Of a stretch of DNA of 64,000 nt, positions 52,833 to 62,408 are shown piece by piece. Both the position numbers and the translations under genes were made by a program. Under the pieces are notes generated by a model that ran no database searches, was not told where the DNA came from, and saw only the letters and a program-made list of their open reading frames with translations. The stretch comes from Hafnia paralvei ATCC 29927. Lineage in GTDB: Bacteria; Pseudomonadota; Gammaproteobacteria; Enterobacterales; Enterobacteriaceae. Position 1 is the stretch's first letter; every line of letters begins with the position of its first letter. The stretch is taken from the NCBI RefSeq assembly GCF_001655005.1, contig NZ_LXET01000047.1:1-64000 (forward strand). Direction: 5' to 3'.

Positions 52833-53573
52833 TCAGGCATCACTGGGGTCTAGAACATAACCGCGCGGCGTAATCATCAGGCCATCCTGACAATAGGTGG
52901 TCTTGTTCCCCACAATCACCAAACTGGTCATATCAACGTTTTCGAAATCCATCTCACCAAAGGTAGTGATCCATTTTTCCTGCTTCTTACGTCCCGCCGC
53001 TTTCACCACGCCAACGGGAGTGCTCGCAGCGACATAAGGACGCATCAGATCAAAAGCGCGGGAGAGATGTTCTGCGCGACCACGACTGCGAGGGTTGTAG
53101 AAACAGACCACGAAATCGGCCTGCGCAGCGGCAATCACCCGCTGTTCGATGACCGGCCACGGCGTTAACAGATCGCTTAGGCTGATATGGCAAAAATCAT
53201 GCATCAGCGGCGCGCCTAGCAACGAAGCCGCTGCGGTGCTGGCGGTAACACCCGCGATAAGCTTCACTTCGACATCCAGTTTTTGCTTAGTGACCAGCTC
53301 AAGAATCAATCCCGCCATGCCATAAATGCCGGCATCGCCGCTGCTGATCAGCGCAACTTTTTTACCCTCAACCGCTAAGTTCAAGGCTTCTTGGCAACGC
53401 TCAATCTCTTTGCACATGCCGGTTTTGATCACCTCTTTATCGGTGGTCAACGCCTTTACCAGATGGGTGTAAGTTTTGTAGCCCACGATAATGTCCGCGT
53501 CACGGATCGCTTCGATGGCTTCTAGCGTCATCATGGACTGACTGCCCGGCCCAATGCCGATTACATATAACAT
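52833..53573 (-). CDS. cbiH: Cobalt-factor III C17-methyltransferase CbiH
   Basis: A 246-residue SAM methyltransferase that contracts the ring. IGIGPGSQSMMTLEA is at the start, SSGDAGIYGMAGLI near residue 76, and CFYNPRSRGRAEHL near residue 156. It is separated from cbiJ by 86 bases with no gene, the widest gap in the cbi series. Confidence 0.94.
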   Translation of the reverse strand: MLYVIGIGPGSQSMMTLEAIEAIRDADIIVGYKTYTHLVKALTTDKEVIKTGMCKEIERCQEALNLAVEGKKVALISSGDAGIYGMAGLILELVTKQKLDVEVKLIAGVTASTAAASLLGAPLMHDFCHISLSDLLTPWPVIEQRVIAAAQADFVVCFYNPRSRGRAEHLSRAFDLMRPYVAASTPVGVVKAAGRKKQEKWITTFGEMDFENVDMTSLVIVGNKTTYCQDGLMITPRGYVLDPSDA

Positions 53574-54682
53574 CAGAAAGTTTCCTGAAGAGTTAAGGCT
53601 AAGGTGAGAGTTACGCCCTGTTCACGCAGCGTTTCTCCAACGAATTTTCCGCCGCCATATTTCTCAAGCAGCAGCCACGCCGCAGGCTGTGAAACACACC
53701 CCACGCCCACGGTCTTACGTACAAATTCGGAACACGGAAAACGGTGTTCATGCTCACGAAGCGCATCGGGAGTAAACAGGTGAAAGGGCACCGCATAACG
53801 CTGCGCAAGCTGTTGCAGCGCGGCCTCATCCTGTTTGAGAGTAATACTGCCGATTGCGCGAAACGCTAACGGATCGATGTTTAACAAGGTCAGTTGCTGC
53901 AACAGCAGATGATGTACCGTGGCAAAAGGTGTATCTCGGCGGCACCCCACGCCCAGCACCACACGCTTCGGCACAAGTTTGAAAACGGGCAGCGTCAACG
54001 GCGGCAAATTTGCCTGCCATGAAATACACACCAAAGCCGTGAGATCCGGCAGCGCCGCCAGATCGTCAACCACAATAAATCCGCGCCGATCTTGCTCACT
54101 CACATGCTCGTCGAACATCGGATCAATCCATAGACCAACACGATCGCCACTCACCAGCAGCTGGTTGACGCGTTTCACTCCCTGACGAAAATCAGCCAGC
54201 TGCGCGTCGAGCCTCTGCGCTAGCATATCCAGCGCGGCGACCTCGTTAACATCGGTGGCGGTCGTTATCACCGGTTCTGCCTCTATCAGCGCGGCGATTT
54301 GTCGCGCTAGCCGATTAGCTCCGCCCAGATGCCCAGACAACAGGCTAATTGCATGCTGGCCCCGCTCATCGAGCACCACAACCGCAGGATCTTGCAATTT
54401 GTCTTGCAGCAGCGGAGCCAGCACCCGTACCACGATGCCGGTCGCGCCAATGACCACCAGCGCATCAAAACGCGTGAATGCCTGAGCCATACTGGCGGCA
54501 AAAGATCCGTCAAACGTACTGAATCCAGACACTGCAAGTTTTTCACTAGTGAAACTCTCACTGTATAGCGATATCTGCGGCAACATCGGCTGTAGGCGTT
54601 GCGCCAAGCGAACGCCGCCCGGCGTCAGGCAAAACAACGCTAGCGAATTCAGCTTCGTTGCCTCAGGCCTGACGGTATTCAT
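53573..54682 (-). CDS. cbiG: Cobalt-precorrin 5A hydrolase CbiG
   Basis: A 369-residue enzyme that opens the lactone of cobalt-precorrin-5A. It has CbiG N-terminal, middle and C-terminal domains: GATGIVVRVLAPLLQDK, SLLSGHLGGANRLARQIA and the C-terminal VLGVGCRRDTPF. The ATG at 54682 overlaps cbiF by 20 bases; the longer frame to 54727 lacks homology. Confidence 0.92.
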   Translation of the reverse strand: MNTVRPEATKLNSLALFCLTPGGVRLAQRLQPMLPQISLYSESFTSEKLAVSGFSTFDGSFAASMAQAFTRFDALVVIGATGIVVRVLAPLLQDKLQDPAVVVLDERGQHAISLLSGHLGGANRLARQIAALIEAEPVITTATDVNEVAALDMLAQRLDAQLADFRQGVKRVNQLLVSGDRVGLWIDPMFDEHVSEQDRRGFIVVDDLAALPDLTALVCISWQANLPPLTLPVFKLVPKRVVLGVGCRRDTPFATVHHLLLQQLTLLNIDPLAFRAIGSITLKQDEAALQQLAQRYAVPFHLFTPDALREHEHRFPCSEFVRKTVGVGCVSQPAAWLLLEKYGGGKFVGETLREQGVTLTLALTLQETF

Positions 54683-55436
54683 GGCTAAAACCCGCGTCGT
54701 ACAGCTTGGAATAGTGGTATTCATCACCTAAAAATGCGCCAACTAAAATCAGCGCAGTTTTGCGAATACCCGCATCACGCACTCGTGGGGCAATATTCTC
54801 CAAGGTGCCACGCACCGTTTGGTGATCCGGCCACGTCGCTTTATACACAACGGCCACCGGCGTTGTGGCTGGGTAGCCACCGTCGATCAGGCGCTGAACA
54901 ACGTCTTCGATTTCCTGAACCGATAGAAAAATAGCCATCGAGGTTTGATGAGCAGCAAATGACTCCAACGACTCACGTGCTGGCGTTGGCGTTCGCCCCG
55001 ACATTCGCGTGATCACTAAGCTTTGCGAAACCTCTGGTACTGTGTATTCCACGCCAAGCTGCGAAGCCGCACCTAAAAACGAGCTAACGCCCGGTACTGA
55101 GCTAAACCCGATGCCCAGCTTACCCAACTCTTCGCCCTGTTCACGGATAGAGCCGTACAGTGACAAATCACCGGTCTGTAAACGCACTACTCGTTTTCCT
55201 GCACGTACCCCCTCCACCATCAGATCGATAATCTGTTGGAGATTTAAACCTGCGCTGTCGTGGCACTGCGCCTGCGGCTTACAGTAGTTCAGCAGATCGT
55301 GATTAATCAGCGATCCGGCATAAATCACAACATCGGCCTGTGACAAAATCCGGTGCCCTTTCAGCGTAATCAGCTCAGGATCGCCCGGCCCTGCGCCGAT
55401 GAAATAGACCTGTGAAGGGTCGATAGGCTCAACCAT
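54663..55436 (-). CDS. cbiF: Cobalt-precorrin-4 C11-methyltransferase CbiF
   Basis: A 257-residue SAM methyltransferase. FIGAGPGDPELITLKGHRIL is near the start, LQTGDLSLYGSIREQG near residue 98 and FLSVQEIEDVVQRL near residue 176. It overlaps cbiT by eight bases and cbiG by 20. Confidence 0.95.
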   Translation of the reverse strand: MVEPIDPSQVYFIGAGPGDPELITLKGHRILSQADVVIYAGSLINHDLLNYCKPQAQCHDSAGLNLQQIIDLMVEGVRAGKRVVRLQTGDLSLYGSIREQGEELGKLGIGFSSVPGVSSFLGAASQLGVEYTVPEVSQSLVITRMSGRTPTPARESLESFAAHQTSMAIFLSVQEIEDVVQRLIDGGYPATTPVAVVYKATWPDHQTVRGTLENIAPRVRDAGIRKTALILVGAFLGDEYHYSKLYDAGFSHEYRQA

Positions 55437-55998
55437 GCGTTTGCTCCTTACGGCAGGAAATCAAGTAAGTCGGATTGTTCGGTTTGAAATAGTGTCCGCT
55501 GCCCAAGGCGGTGAGACGGGATACCTGAATCAGGCTGCTTTCTAGCTCGGTAACAGCGCGGTTTTGTAGCTGACTGAATGCCTGCTGATAGTTTTCCAAT
55601 AGAATGAAATTCATCACCAGACTACCGCCGTCGTTAAGCAGCCCTAATGACCAGTCGATAATGTCAGCAAGGTTTCCTCCGCTACCGCCGATGAATATCG
55701 CATCAGCGCGTACGTCTAACGGCAGCGGTGCATCAGCATCAACAATCGCTATATTGGGACAACCGAAATGGCGGCAGTTGTCAGCGATCAGCGCCAGCGC
55801 TACGGGGTTACGTTCGATGGCGGTAATCTGTAAATCGGGGTAACGTAAAGCGGCTTCTAGGGAAACACTGCCGGTTCCCGCGCCTACATCAATCAGGCGT
55901 TTCGCCGTTGGCAGGTTCAGACGCTCCAGTGCCGCTAGACGGACTTCCTCTTTGGTCATCGGCACTTTATGGCCGCGCAAAAATAGATCATCTTTCAT
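55429..55998 (-). CDS. cbiT: Cobalt-precorrin-6B C15-methyltransferase/decarboxylase CbiT
   Basis: A 189-residue class I SAM methyltransferase: LIDVGAGTGSVSLEAALRYP (SAM loop, about residue 36), ITAIERNPVALALI and AIFIGGSGGNLADII. It is fused with CbiE in some species (CobL) but separate here. It overlaps cbiE by 11 bases. Confidence 0.94.
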   Translation of the reverse strand: MKDDLFLRGHKVPMTKEEVRLAALERLNLPTAKRLIDVGAGTGSVSLEAALRYPDLQITAIERNPVALALIADNCRHFGCPNIAIVDADAPLPLDVRADAIFIGGSGGNLADIIDWSLGLLNDGGSLVMNFILLENYQQAFSQLQNRAVTELESSLIQVSRLTALGSGHYFKPNNPTYLISCRKEQTHG

Positions 55999-56590
55999 TG
56001 AGGATCACCACTACGTTCATGGCATACGCTTGCTGTACCTTTTCAGGCGGCAAGATATGGATACATTCATCGGGATAAGTCAGGTTCTCGCCGATAACCA
56101 GCGTGCGCTTTTGTCCGCGGAGGAGGATCTCTTGGGCGATCTGATAAGGGCCAATATGCAAATCCGTGACCATTGCCACTTTGTCGTGCTGCAAGATGAA
56201 ATTGAAATCCGGCTTTTTACCGTGGCTGCTGGTGATGTAGATGTCATTCATATCGATGGCAATCTGCGAGAAGAGATACTGAATCGAGCTAATTCCCGGT
56301 ACGATCCGGATCTTGGTCGGTTCGAGATCTTGCGATAGCCGTTTACCGATGCCGAATAGCATCGGATCGCCCGACGCCAACACTACGATATTGCGATCGG
56401 CATTGCATTGTAGCCACGCCGCAGCTTTAGCCAGATCGGTGCCAATTGAGCGTTTTTCTCCTTGGAAATCAGCACACGACGCTAAATGACGCGGCCAGCC
56501 GACCAACACATCGGCTTGCGCAATTAAACGCAGCGCTAGCGGGGTGATGTAATCCAGATCTCCTGGCCCCATACCAACTATGTGAATCAT
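55988..56590 (-). CDS. cbiE: Cobalt-precorrin-7 C5-methyltransferase CbiE
   Basis: A 200-residue SAM methyltransferase: GMGPGDLDYITPLAL at the start, LASGDPMLFGIGKRL near residue 72 and GISSIQYLFSQI near residue 99. It overlaps cbiD in an ATGA arrangement. Confidence 0.94.
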   Translation of the reverse strand: MIHIVGMGPGDLDYITPLALRLIAQADVLVGWPRHLASCADFQGEKRSIGTDLAKAAAWLQCNADRNIVVLASGDPMLFGIGKRLSQDLEPTKIRIVPGISSIQYLFSQIAIDMNDIYITSSHGKKPDFNFILQHDKVAMVTDLHIGPYQIAQEILLRGQKRTLVIGENLTYPDECIHILPPEKVQQAYAMNVVVILNER

Positions 56591-57750
56591 AACGACTCCT
56601 TTTCGTAGGTCATTTGTGTGTGGAGCGCTGACACAATCTCGCTGATTGGACGGTTACTTCCGAGCACAACGTTGTCGAATGAAAACAGCACTACATCGCA
56701 GCAAAAAGGTTGTGGAGCAAAACGCAGCATTTGTTTCACCCGTTCACCAATGGCCTGTGCAATATCATCATAAACAGCCTGCCAACCCTGCTGTTCAATC
56801 AGCTCCATTGCAGCTTCCGTCGTGCTGCATTCAAAGACCGCGCGCAGAAATTCATGCGGGGCCCCCAACAACGCCAATCGAGCAACCAGTGTTTCCATCC
56901 GCCCATCGGCAATATGGCTGTGGGTATGAAAAATCCCCGCCGCGACTTTGATCAGTTTGCCTAAATGCCCCACCAGCACTACGTGCTGGAATCCCAGTCG
57001 CTGTGCCTCTTGCAGCATATAGCCAACGAAATTACTCATAGTCACCACGCGCTCAGCGTCAATTTGCATATGTTCCTGCACGAAGCGTTCGCCGTGGTTA
57101 CCCGGCACCAAAATCACACTTGTCATGCCCTGAGCGCGCTTCATTTCCAATTCAAGAGCCAGCGAACGTTTCCAGCTCTCTTCCGACATTGGGGTCACAA
57201 TGCCGGTGGTGCCGATAATCGAAATTCCCCCCAGAATGCCTAACCGCCCGTTATAGGTTTTTTGCGCCCGCTCCTCACCCTCAGGGGCGAAAATCACGAT
57301 ATCAGCGCCGCGTTCGGGACCTATGACTTCACGCACCGCCTGCTCAATAGTTTGTCGCGGTGTACGGTTTATTGCCGCGCTACCGATAGGTAGCCCAATC
57401 CCCTTACGCGTAACGGTACCGACCCCTTCACCACCGCCGATGGTAATGCTGCCGCTGTCATTAAGTGCGACCTGCGCAAAAATCAACATTCCATGGGTTG
57501 CATCAACGTCATCTCCGCCGTCTTTGCGTATAGCCGCACTGGCTTGCTGCCCGCAGATGAGCGGTTGTTCAACGTTTAGCCGTAACGTGATGCCAGAAGG
57601 GGTCACAATCGAAACCTGATTAATCACCTGCTGACGTAGCGCCATCAACGCCGCCACTTTAGCCGCTGCCGTAGCACAAGAACCGGTGGTGTAGCCCTTG
57701 CGATAGCTTTTGCCGTTATGCCACAGCGTATCCAGCCCGTTTTCACTCAT
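56587..57750 (-). CDS. cbiD: Cobalt-precorrin-5B C1-methyltransferase CbiD
   Basis: A 387-residue CbiD. The KGYTTGSCATAAAKVAAL motif lies near residue 18, followed by DGGDDVDATHG and GGEGVGTVTRKGIGLPIG, all family hallmarks. It overlaps cbiC and cbiE by four bases each. Confidence 0.95.
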   Translation of the reverse strand: MSENGLDTLWHNGKSYRKGYTTGSCATAAAKVAALMALRQQVINQVSIVTPSGITLRLNVEQPLICGQQASAAIRKDGGDDVDATHGMLIFAQVALNDSGSITIGGGEGVGTVTRKGIGLPIGSAAINRTPRQTIEQAVREVIGPERGADIVIFAPEGEERAQKTYNGRLGILGGISIIGTTGIVTPMSEESWKRSLALELEMKRAQGMTSVILVPGNHGERFVQEHMQIDAERVVTMSNFVGYMLQEAQRLGFQHVVLVGHLGKLIKVAAGIFHTHSHIADGRMETLVARLALLGAPHEFLRAVFECSTTEAAMELIEQQGWQAVYDDIAQAIGERVKQMLRFAPQPFCCDVVLFSFDNVVLGSNRPISEIVSALHTQMTYEKESL

Positions 57751-58391
57751 TGCGCATCTCTCATGTGATACAGAATGGCGTTAACAATTGCAGCGGCAAT
57801 ATTGCTGCCCCCTTTACGCCCTAGCGCAGCGATGTTAGGCACATGGCTTTCCGCCAGCGCCTGTTTAGATTCCGCGGCACCAACAAAACCGACCGGAACA
57901 CCGATCACCGCCGCTGGCGTCATCACGCCCTGCTGATACAGTTCGAGCAACCGAAACAACGCGGTAGGCGCATTACCAAACACAAACAGCTTTTCACCCG
58001 ATTCTTGCGCCGCTAAATCCACCGCAGCCATCGAACGAGTGATGCCCTGCGTTTTAGCGATATCTACAGCGCGGGGGTCTGCGATGTAGCACCTCCACTG
58101 ACAACCTAAGCGTTCCAGCTGTGTTTTATTGATGCCAGATAGCGCCATCGTGGTGTCGGTATAAATCGTGCAGCCGTTGCGCAGCGCCTGAGTAATTCGA
58201 CCTAGTACGTCAGGTGAGAAATGCAGAATATCCAACCATTCAAAATCAGCGCTGGTATGGATAGTTCGCTTGATGATTTTTTCTTGTATTTCATCGACAA
58301 AGCGATAGCTAGGGCGCTCTTCGGCAATAATCTGCGAGATAATTTCAAAGCTCTGTTGCTCGATGTTTTGGGGATTTTTGTTGTAGTCCAT
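57747..58391 (-). CDS. cbiC: Cobalt-precorrin-8 methylmutase CbiC
   Basis: A 214-residue methylmutase that yields cobyrinic acid. IYTDTTMALSGINK is in the middle, TQGITRSMAAVDLA near residue 113, and the catalytic His is the one in IIKRTIHTSADFEWL. The ATG at 58391 is chosen over the longer frame to 58415 by homology and its AGGG site. Confidence 0.94.
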   Translation of the reverse strand: MDYNKNPQNIEQQSFEIISQIIAEERPSYRFVDEIQEKIIKRTIHTSADFEWLDILHFSPDVLGRITQALRNGCTIYTDTTMALSGINKTQLERLGCQWRCYIADPRAVDIAKTQGITRSMAAVDLAAQESGEKLFVFGNAPTALFRLLELYQQGVMTPAAVIGVPVGFVGAAESKQALAESHVPNIAALGRKGGSNIAAAIVNAILYHMRDAQ

Positions 58392-58440
58392 GGTCAACCC
58401 TGAGTTATTCGTCATGCCCTACCCGCCTTTTTAAAAAGTC

Positions 58441-59397
58441 TCACATCACAATCAGCCATCTGACTAGCGCAAAGAGCGCTAATGCCAGCGCGGAAGCCGT
58501 CATCATCAGACGGATGCTCAAGCGAATATCCTGAATATCGATCTCGCGTTCTTCATCGCCGATCCACGGTTTATCTACGAGCTCACCAAAGTATTTATTG
58601 GGTCCGCCAAGGCGAATACCCAGCGCACCAGCCACCGTGGCTTCAGACCATGCGCAGTTCGGGCTTTTATGCAGATACCGATCGCGCCAGCCAATTTTGA
58701 ACGCCTGTTTACCGTTAAGGCACAGCAAGCGGGCGGCAAGGCTTAGCAACAGCCAGCTCAAACGAGCAGGAATCAGATTGGCAAGATCATCCATGCGCGC
58801 AGACACACAGCCGATAGCGCGATATTTCTCCGTGCGGTACCCCACCATCGAGTCGAGGGTGTTAACCGCTTTGTAAGCCATCATCAGCGGGACACCGCCA
58901 ATAAACAGGAAAAAAAGCGGCGCAATCACGCCGTCAACGCTGTTTTCAGCTACCGTTTCAACTACCGCTCGGGTCACTTGTGGACGATCCAGTTCAGACG
59001 TATCACGCCCGACGATGTAGGAGAGCTGACGGCGGCACTCTTCCAGCGAACCGTTTTGAAGTGCCACATAGACGGCCATCGCCGCGTCGCTTAAGCAGCG
59101 TCCCGCCAATAGGGTGTAGATAATCCACACCTGTGCAGCCCAGCTAAGCCAAGGGTTAATCTGGGTTAGAAACGCAAGCAGCGCGTAGGTCGCCCCCCAA
59201 CTCACCCCAACCACAATCAGCCACAGGCAAGCGCCTCCTATATAGAGAGAGGTTGTGGTGTGACAGAACGCTCGGATCCGGCCTTGGAGAAAGGTAATAA
59301 AATTGCCGATCCAACGCACCGGATGCGGCCACGTGGGTGGATCGCCTAAACGCAAATCCAGCAGATACGCCACTAGGCAGGCGGAGAAACTGATCAC
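58441..59397 (-). CDS. cbiB: Adenosylcobinamide-phosphate synthase CbiB
   Basis: A 318-residue inner-membrane protein that attaches (R)-1-amino-2-propanol O-phosphate, the product of CobD. LRLGDPPTWPHPVRWIG is near the start, AVVETVAENSVDGVIAPL in the middle and SPNCAWSEATVAGALG further on. The start is a GTG overlapping the cbiA stop (GTGA). It ends 50 bases before cbiC. Confidence 0.94.
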   Translation of the reverse strand: MISFSACLVAYLLDLRLGDPPTWPHPVRWIGNFITFLQGRIRAFCHTTTSLYIGGACLWLIVVGVSWGATYALLAFLTQINPWLSWAAQVWIIYTLLAGRCLSDAAMAVYVALQNGSLEECRRQLSYIVGRDTSELDRPQVTRAVVETVAENSVDGVIAPLFFLFIGGVPLMMAYKAVNTLDSMVGYRTEKYRAIGCVSARMDDLANLIPARLSWLLLSLAARLLCLNGKQAFKIGWRDRYLHKSPNCAWSEATVAGALGIRLGGPNKYFGELVDKPWIGDEEREIDIQDIRLSIRLMMTASALALALFALVRWLIVM

Positions 59398-60758
59398 AGG
59401 GCTCTCCCTCGTTCTAGCCAGTGCTTCAGCATTTCCGGTCTCTGATAAAAGTGCACGTGCAGATAACTCGCCAACGTATTCCCTCGCTGGTAGCCTCCCT
59501 GCCAGCGTTGTAACGTGACGCCATCGCGCTGTTTTTCAAACTGGAACGCACACGGAATATCTGCGTGAAAATCCGAGTAATGAAATTCATGGCCGCGCAG
59601 AGTTTCCCCCCGTGCCGCCAGCACGGTGTCTTGCTGCGCCGTGGCCTGACAGTAGCCAAATCGCTTGAGCCGCCCTTCCATTCGGCTTTCGCCGGCAAAA
59701 ATACCGGTCATCTCGTGTGTATTTCCATTTTGATCTTTCAGGCTAGTGCCGAGATACATCAGCCCGCCGCATTCCGCATAGATAGCCACGCCGCGCTGAT
59801 GTGCGTCACACAATGACTGACGCATAGCGTGATTTTTCGTTAACGTTTCAGCATGTAATTCAGGATAGCCACCACCGATATAAACCATCTGGCATTCGGG
59901 CAGAGCAGCGTCTCGCAGCGGGCTAAAGCGCACGATGTTGACGCCGATTTGCTCAAGCAACTGTAAATTATCGGGATAATAAAAGTGGAAGGCTTCGTCA
60001 TCGGCTAAAGCCATCGTTAAACCACGGCCTGATTCAGATGCAGGTAAACTCGGTGCGCTGGCATTGGTGGCCGGCTCAACGTTACTCAGCGCCAGTAGAC
60101 GATCAAGATCGATATGTTGTTCGAGGAGGTCAGCCAGCGTGTTCCACTGTTCATCCATGTCATGCTGTTCGTGGGCGGTGATTAAGCCTAGATGGCGCTC
60201 GGGCAGGCTGACGTTAGGCAACGAGGGAATGCGACCGAGAACGGGGACTTGGGTATATTTCTCAATGGCTTGTTTTAACAACTGATAATGGGGTTCACTG
60301 TTAACTCGGTTAACGATAACGCCAGCGATACGCACTTCAGGATCGAAATGGCAAAATCCCAGCACCGTTGCTGCCGCCGAGGTAGAAACGGCTTTGCCAT
60401 CGATCAGCAAGATCACGGGACAGCCAAGCTGTTTCGCCATACCAGCACTGCTGCAATAGTTGGGATCGGTGCCGAAGCCGTCGTACAGCCCCATCACACC
60501 TTCTATCACCGCAATATCAGCGGCCTGCATATGTTGGTTATACAGCCAATTGAGCGTAGACGCAGGTAACATGAAGGCATCCAGATTGCGTGATGCAACA
60601 CCGGAGACAGCGCTGTGCCACCCAGTATCAATGTAGTCGGGCCCAACTTTATACGGCTGAACCTTTAAACCGCGGCGGGTAAATGCCCGCAGCAGTCCGA
60701 GGGTCAGCGTGGTTTTGCCACAGCCGCTACCGGTTCCGCCAATCAGAAATGCCTTCAT
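59394..60758 (-). CDS. cbiA: Cobyrinate a,c-diamide synthase CbiA
   Basis: A 454-residue glutamine amidotransferase. The P-loop GGTGSGCGKTTLTLGLL is at the start and the KVGPDYIDTGWH motif near residue 38. The glutaminase Cys is in YAECGGLMYLG near residue 330. I use the ATG at 60758; a TTG one codon upstream is possible. It is the first gene of the operon, directly behind the riboswitch terminator. Confidence 0.95.
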   Translation of the reverse strand: MKAFLIGGTGSGCGKTTLTLGLLRAFTRRGLKVQPYKVGPDYIDTGWHSAVSGVASRNLDAFMLPASTLNWLYNQHMQAADIAVIEGVMGLYDGFGTDPNYCSSAGMAKQLGCPVILLIDGKAVSTSAAATVLGFCHFDPEVRIAGVIVNRVNSEPHYQLLKQAIEKYTQVPVLGRIPSLPNVSLPERHLGLITAHEQHDMDEQWNTLADLLEQHIDLDRLLALSNVEPATNASAPSLPASESGRGLTMALADDEAFHFYYPDNLQLLEQIGVNIVRFSPLRDAALPECQMVYIGGGYPELHAETLTKNHAMRQSLCDAHQRGVAIYAECGGLMYLGTSLKDQNGNTHEMTGIFAGESRMEGRLKRFGYCQATAQQDTVLAARGETLRGHEFHYSDFHADIPCAFQFEKQRDGVTLQRWQGGYQRGNTLASYLHVHFYQRPEMLKHWLERGRAL

Positions 60759-60772
60759 CAATTCGCCTACCT

Positions 60773-60803
60773 AACAAAAAAGCCCATCCTGATGGATGGG
60801 CTT
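60773..60803 (-). terminator. Riboswitch-linked terminator before cbiA
   Basis: On the minus strand AAGCCCATCC...GGATGGGCTT is followed by TTTTTGTTAG. It ends about 15 bases before the cbiA start, inside the leader and downstream of the aptamer. That is the position of a ligand-controlled transcription terminator. Confidence 0.85.
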
Positions 60804-60942
60804 TGCGTTGTCATAGCAGCACGCTGCACCGCCGCCTATGCGGCGACATGCAGGGAAACAATGACAACTCACTTCCCACCGAAGGAGCTGAAATTAATAG
60901 AAATACCCGAATAAAATCACGCAACAGCGATCAATCAATTGG
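60804..60942 (-). promoter_or_regulatory. Cobalamin leader expression platform
   Basis: This is the leader between aptamer and terminator. It includes a GCGGCGG-rich hairpin (CGCCGCATAGGCGGCG near 60826-60842), a likely antiterminator partner or accessory stem, and an AGCTCCTTCGG segment. No coding capacity is evident. Confidence 0.45.
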
Positions 60943-61114
60943 GCTTACAGGCTGGTCTTCTGGCTTAGCGTCATCCTTACCCACACCTTCCCGATATCGT
61001 TCAGTGGCATCTTGTGGGTTCGTCGGCATCACAGCAGCGGGGGCTGCGGAGGAATTGTATTGGAATACGCACCTCCTTCCTGACGTCCTTACGGAACGTC
61101 AAAAACCTGTATGT
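60943..61114 (-). promoter_or_regulatory. Cobalamin riboswitch aptamer
   Basis: On the minus strand the P1 arms TACAGG and CCTGTA flank the canonical series. That series is a GACGT hairpin, GGAAGGAGGTGCG, the CCGCAGCCCCCGCTGCTGTGA core, ATGCCACTG (B12 box), GGGAAGGTGTGGG and GGATGACGCTAAGCCAGAAGACC. All conserved boxes of the AdoCbl-type riboswitch are present. It should sense adenosylcobalamin and control cbiA-cobT. Confidence 0.95.
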
Positions 61115-61328
61115 CTTAGTTTCATTTTGTAATCTGGGATATACCCTAGTCATTCGAGTTGCATTGAGGCGGCAAATGAACACAGCCAATAAAAAGGCAA
61201 CTTGAAGTATGCTGGGTATACAAGGTAAATCATTAGACATAGAGATACCCACTGTGAGATCAACAAAAACCGAGAATAAACAGTAAATGGGTTAACATAT
61301 CGTCGTTATTCAGGAAGCGAGAATATCT

Positions 61329-62408
61329 ATGGCCATTAGCAGCCAGCACGGCGGAAACATTTTAGAAACCGCACTCACTCTAGGCGTTTCTCCTCACGCC
61401 ATTATTGATTTTAGCGCCAACATCAATCCATTAGGCATGCCTGAATCCCTTAAGCACGCCATCATCAACCAGATGGCAGTAGCAGAAAAATACCCCGACG
61501 TAGAATACCGTGAACTACACGCAGCGCTGGCTCGACATCATGATTGTCCTGATGAATGGGTGATGGCTGGCAATGGAGAAACCGAACTCATATTTGCGTT
61601 GGTCAATCAACTCCAACCTGCTAAAGCACTGTTGCTTACCCCCGGTTTCGCCGAATATCGACGCGCATTAATGCGAATTGGCTGCAAGATTGTCGATTAT
61701 GCTCTGCTCGAAGAAGAGGGGTTTCAACCCGATGAGCGCTTGCTTGAAGCATTAACTCCGGATCTTGATTGCCTATTTTTATGCACGCCCAATAATCCGA
61801 CCGGCTTGCTGGTGGATAAAAGCTTGTTGATGGCGATAGCTGACCGTTGCCAGCAGATGAATATTGCGTTGATTTTAGATGAGGCTTTTCTTGATTTTAT
61901 ACCGACTGAATCAGGCTTCATCCCTTTATTAGCTCAATATCCTCATCTCTATGTGCTGCGTTCTCTGACCAAATTTTTCGCTATTCCTGGCCTACGCTTA
62001 GGCTATTTGGTGAGCGCCAATGCGCCGCTAGTCACGCGGATGAAACAGCAGCGCGAACCATGGACTATCAACGCGTTTGCTGCGTTAGCGGGCGAAATTA
62101 TTCTGGATGATGTGAATTACATCGCCGCAACCCATCGCTGGCTGGCAGAAGAGCAGCCAAGAATGCTCGCGGCATTGGAAGCATTGCCGCAGCTCAAAGT
62201 GTGGCCTCCTACGGCGAACTATCTTTTTGTACGCTGCACCAATAGTCGCATTAACCTGCAGCAGGCGCTGTTAGAGCACCATATTTTGATTCGCCATTGC
62301 GCCAATTATCCGGGGCTTAGCGCAGATTATTATCGTGTGGCGATCAAGGATTCACGGGATAACGATCGTCTGATTGCCGCATTAACGCAGATTTTATCGG
62401 ATGGCTGA
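61329..62408 (+). CDS. cobD: L-threonine-O-3-phosphate decarboxylase CobD
   Basis: A 359-residue class II PLP enzyme, like histidinol-phosphate aminotransferase. It makes (R)-1-amino-2-propanol O-phosphate for CbiB. FSANINPLGMPESLK is near the start, CTPNNPTGLLVD in the middle, DEAFLDFI further on, and the PLP Lys is in LRSLTKFFAIPGLRLGY (about residue 216). The ATG at 61329 has AGGAAGCGAG upstream. It is divergent from the riboswitch-led operon and is not itself behind the riboswitch. Confidence 0.93.
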   Translation: MAISSQHGGNILETALTLGVSPHAIIDFSANINPLGMPESLKHAIINQMAVAEKYPDVEYRELHAALARHHDCPDEWVMAGNGETELIFALVNQLQPAKALLLTPGFAEYRRALMRIGCKIVDYALLEEEGFQPDERLLEALTPDLDCLFLCTPNNPTGLLVDKSLLMAIADRCQQMNIALILDEAFLDFIPTESGFIPLLAQYPHLYVLRSLTKFFAIPGLRLGYLVSANAPLVTRMKQQREPWTINAFAALAGEIILDDVNYIAATHRWLAEEQPRMLAALEALPQLKVWPPTANYLFVRCTNSRINLQQALLEHHILIRHCANYPGLSADYYRVAIKDSRDNDRLIAALTQILSDG

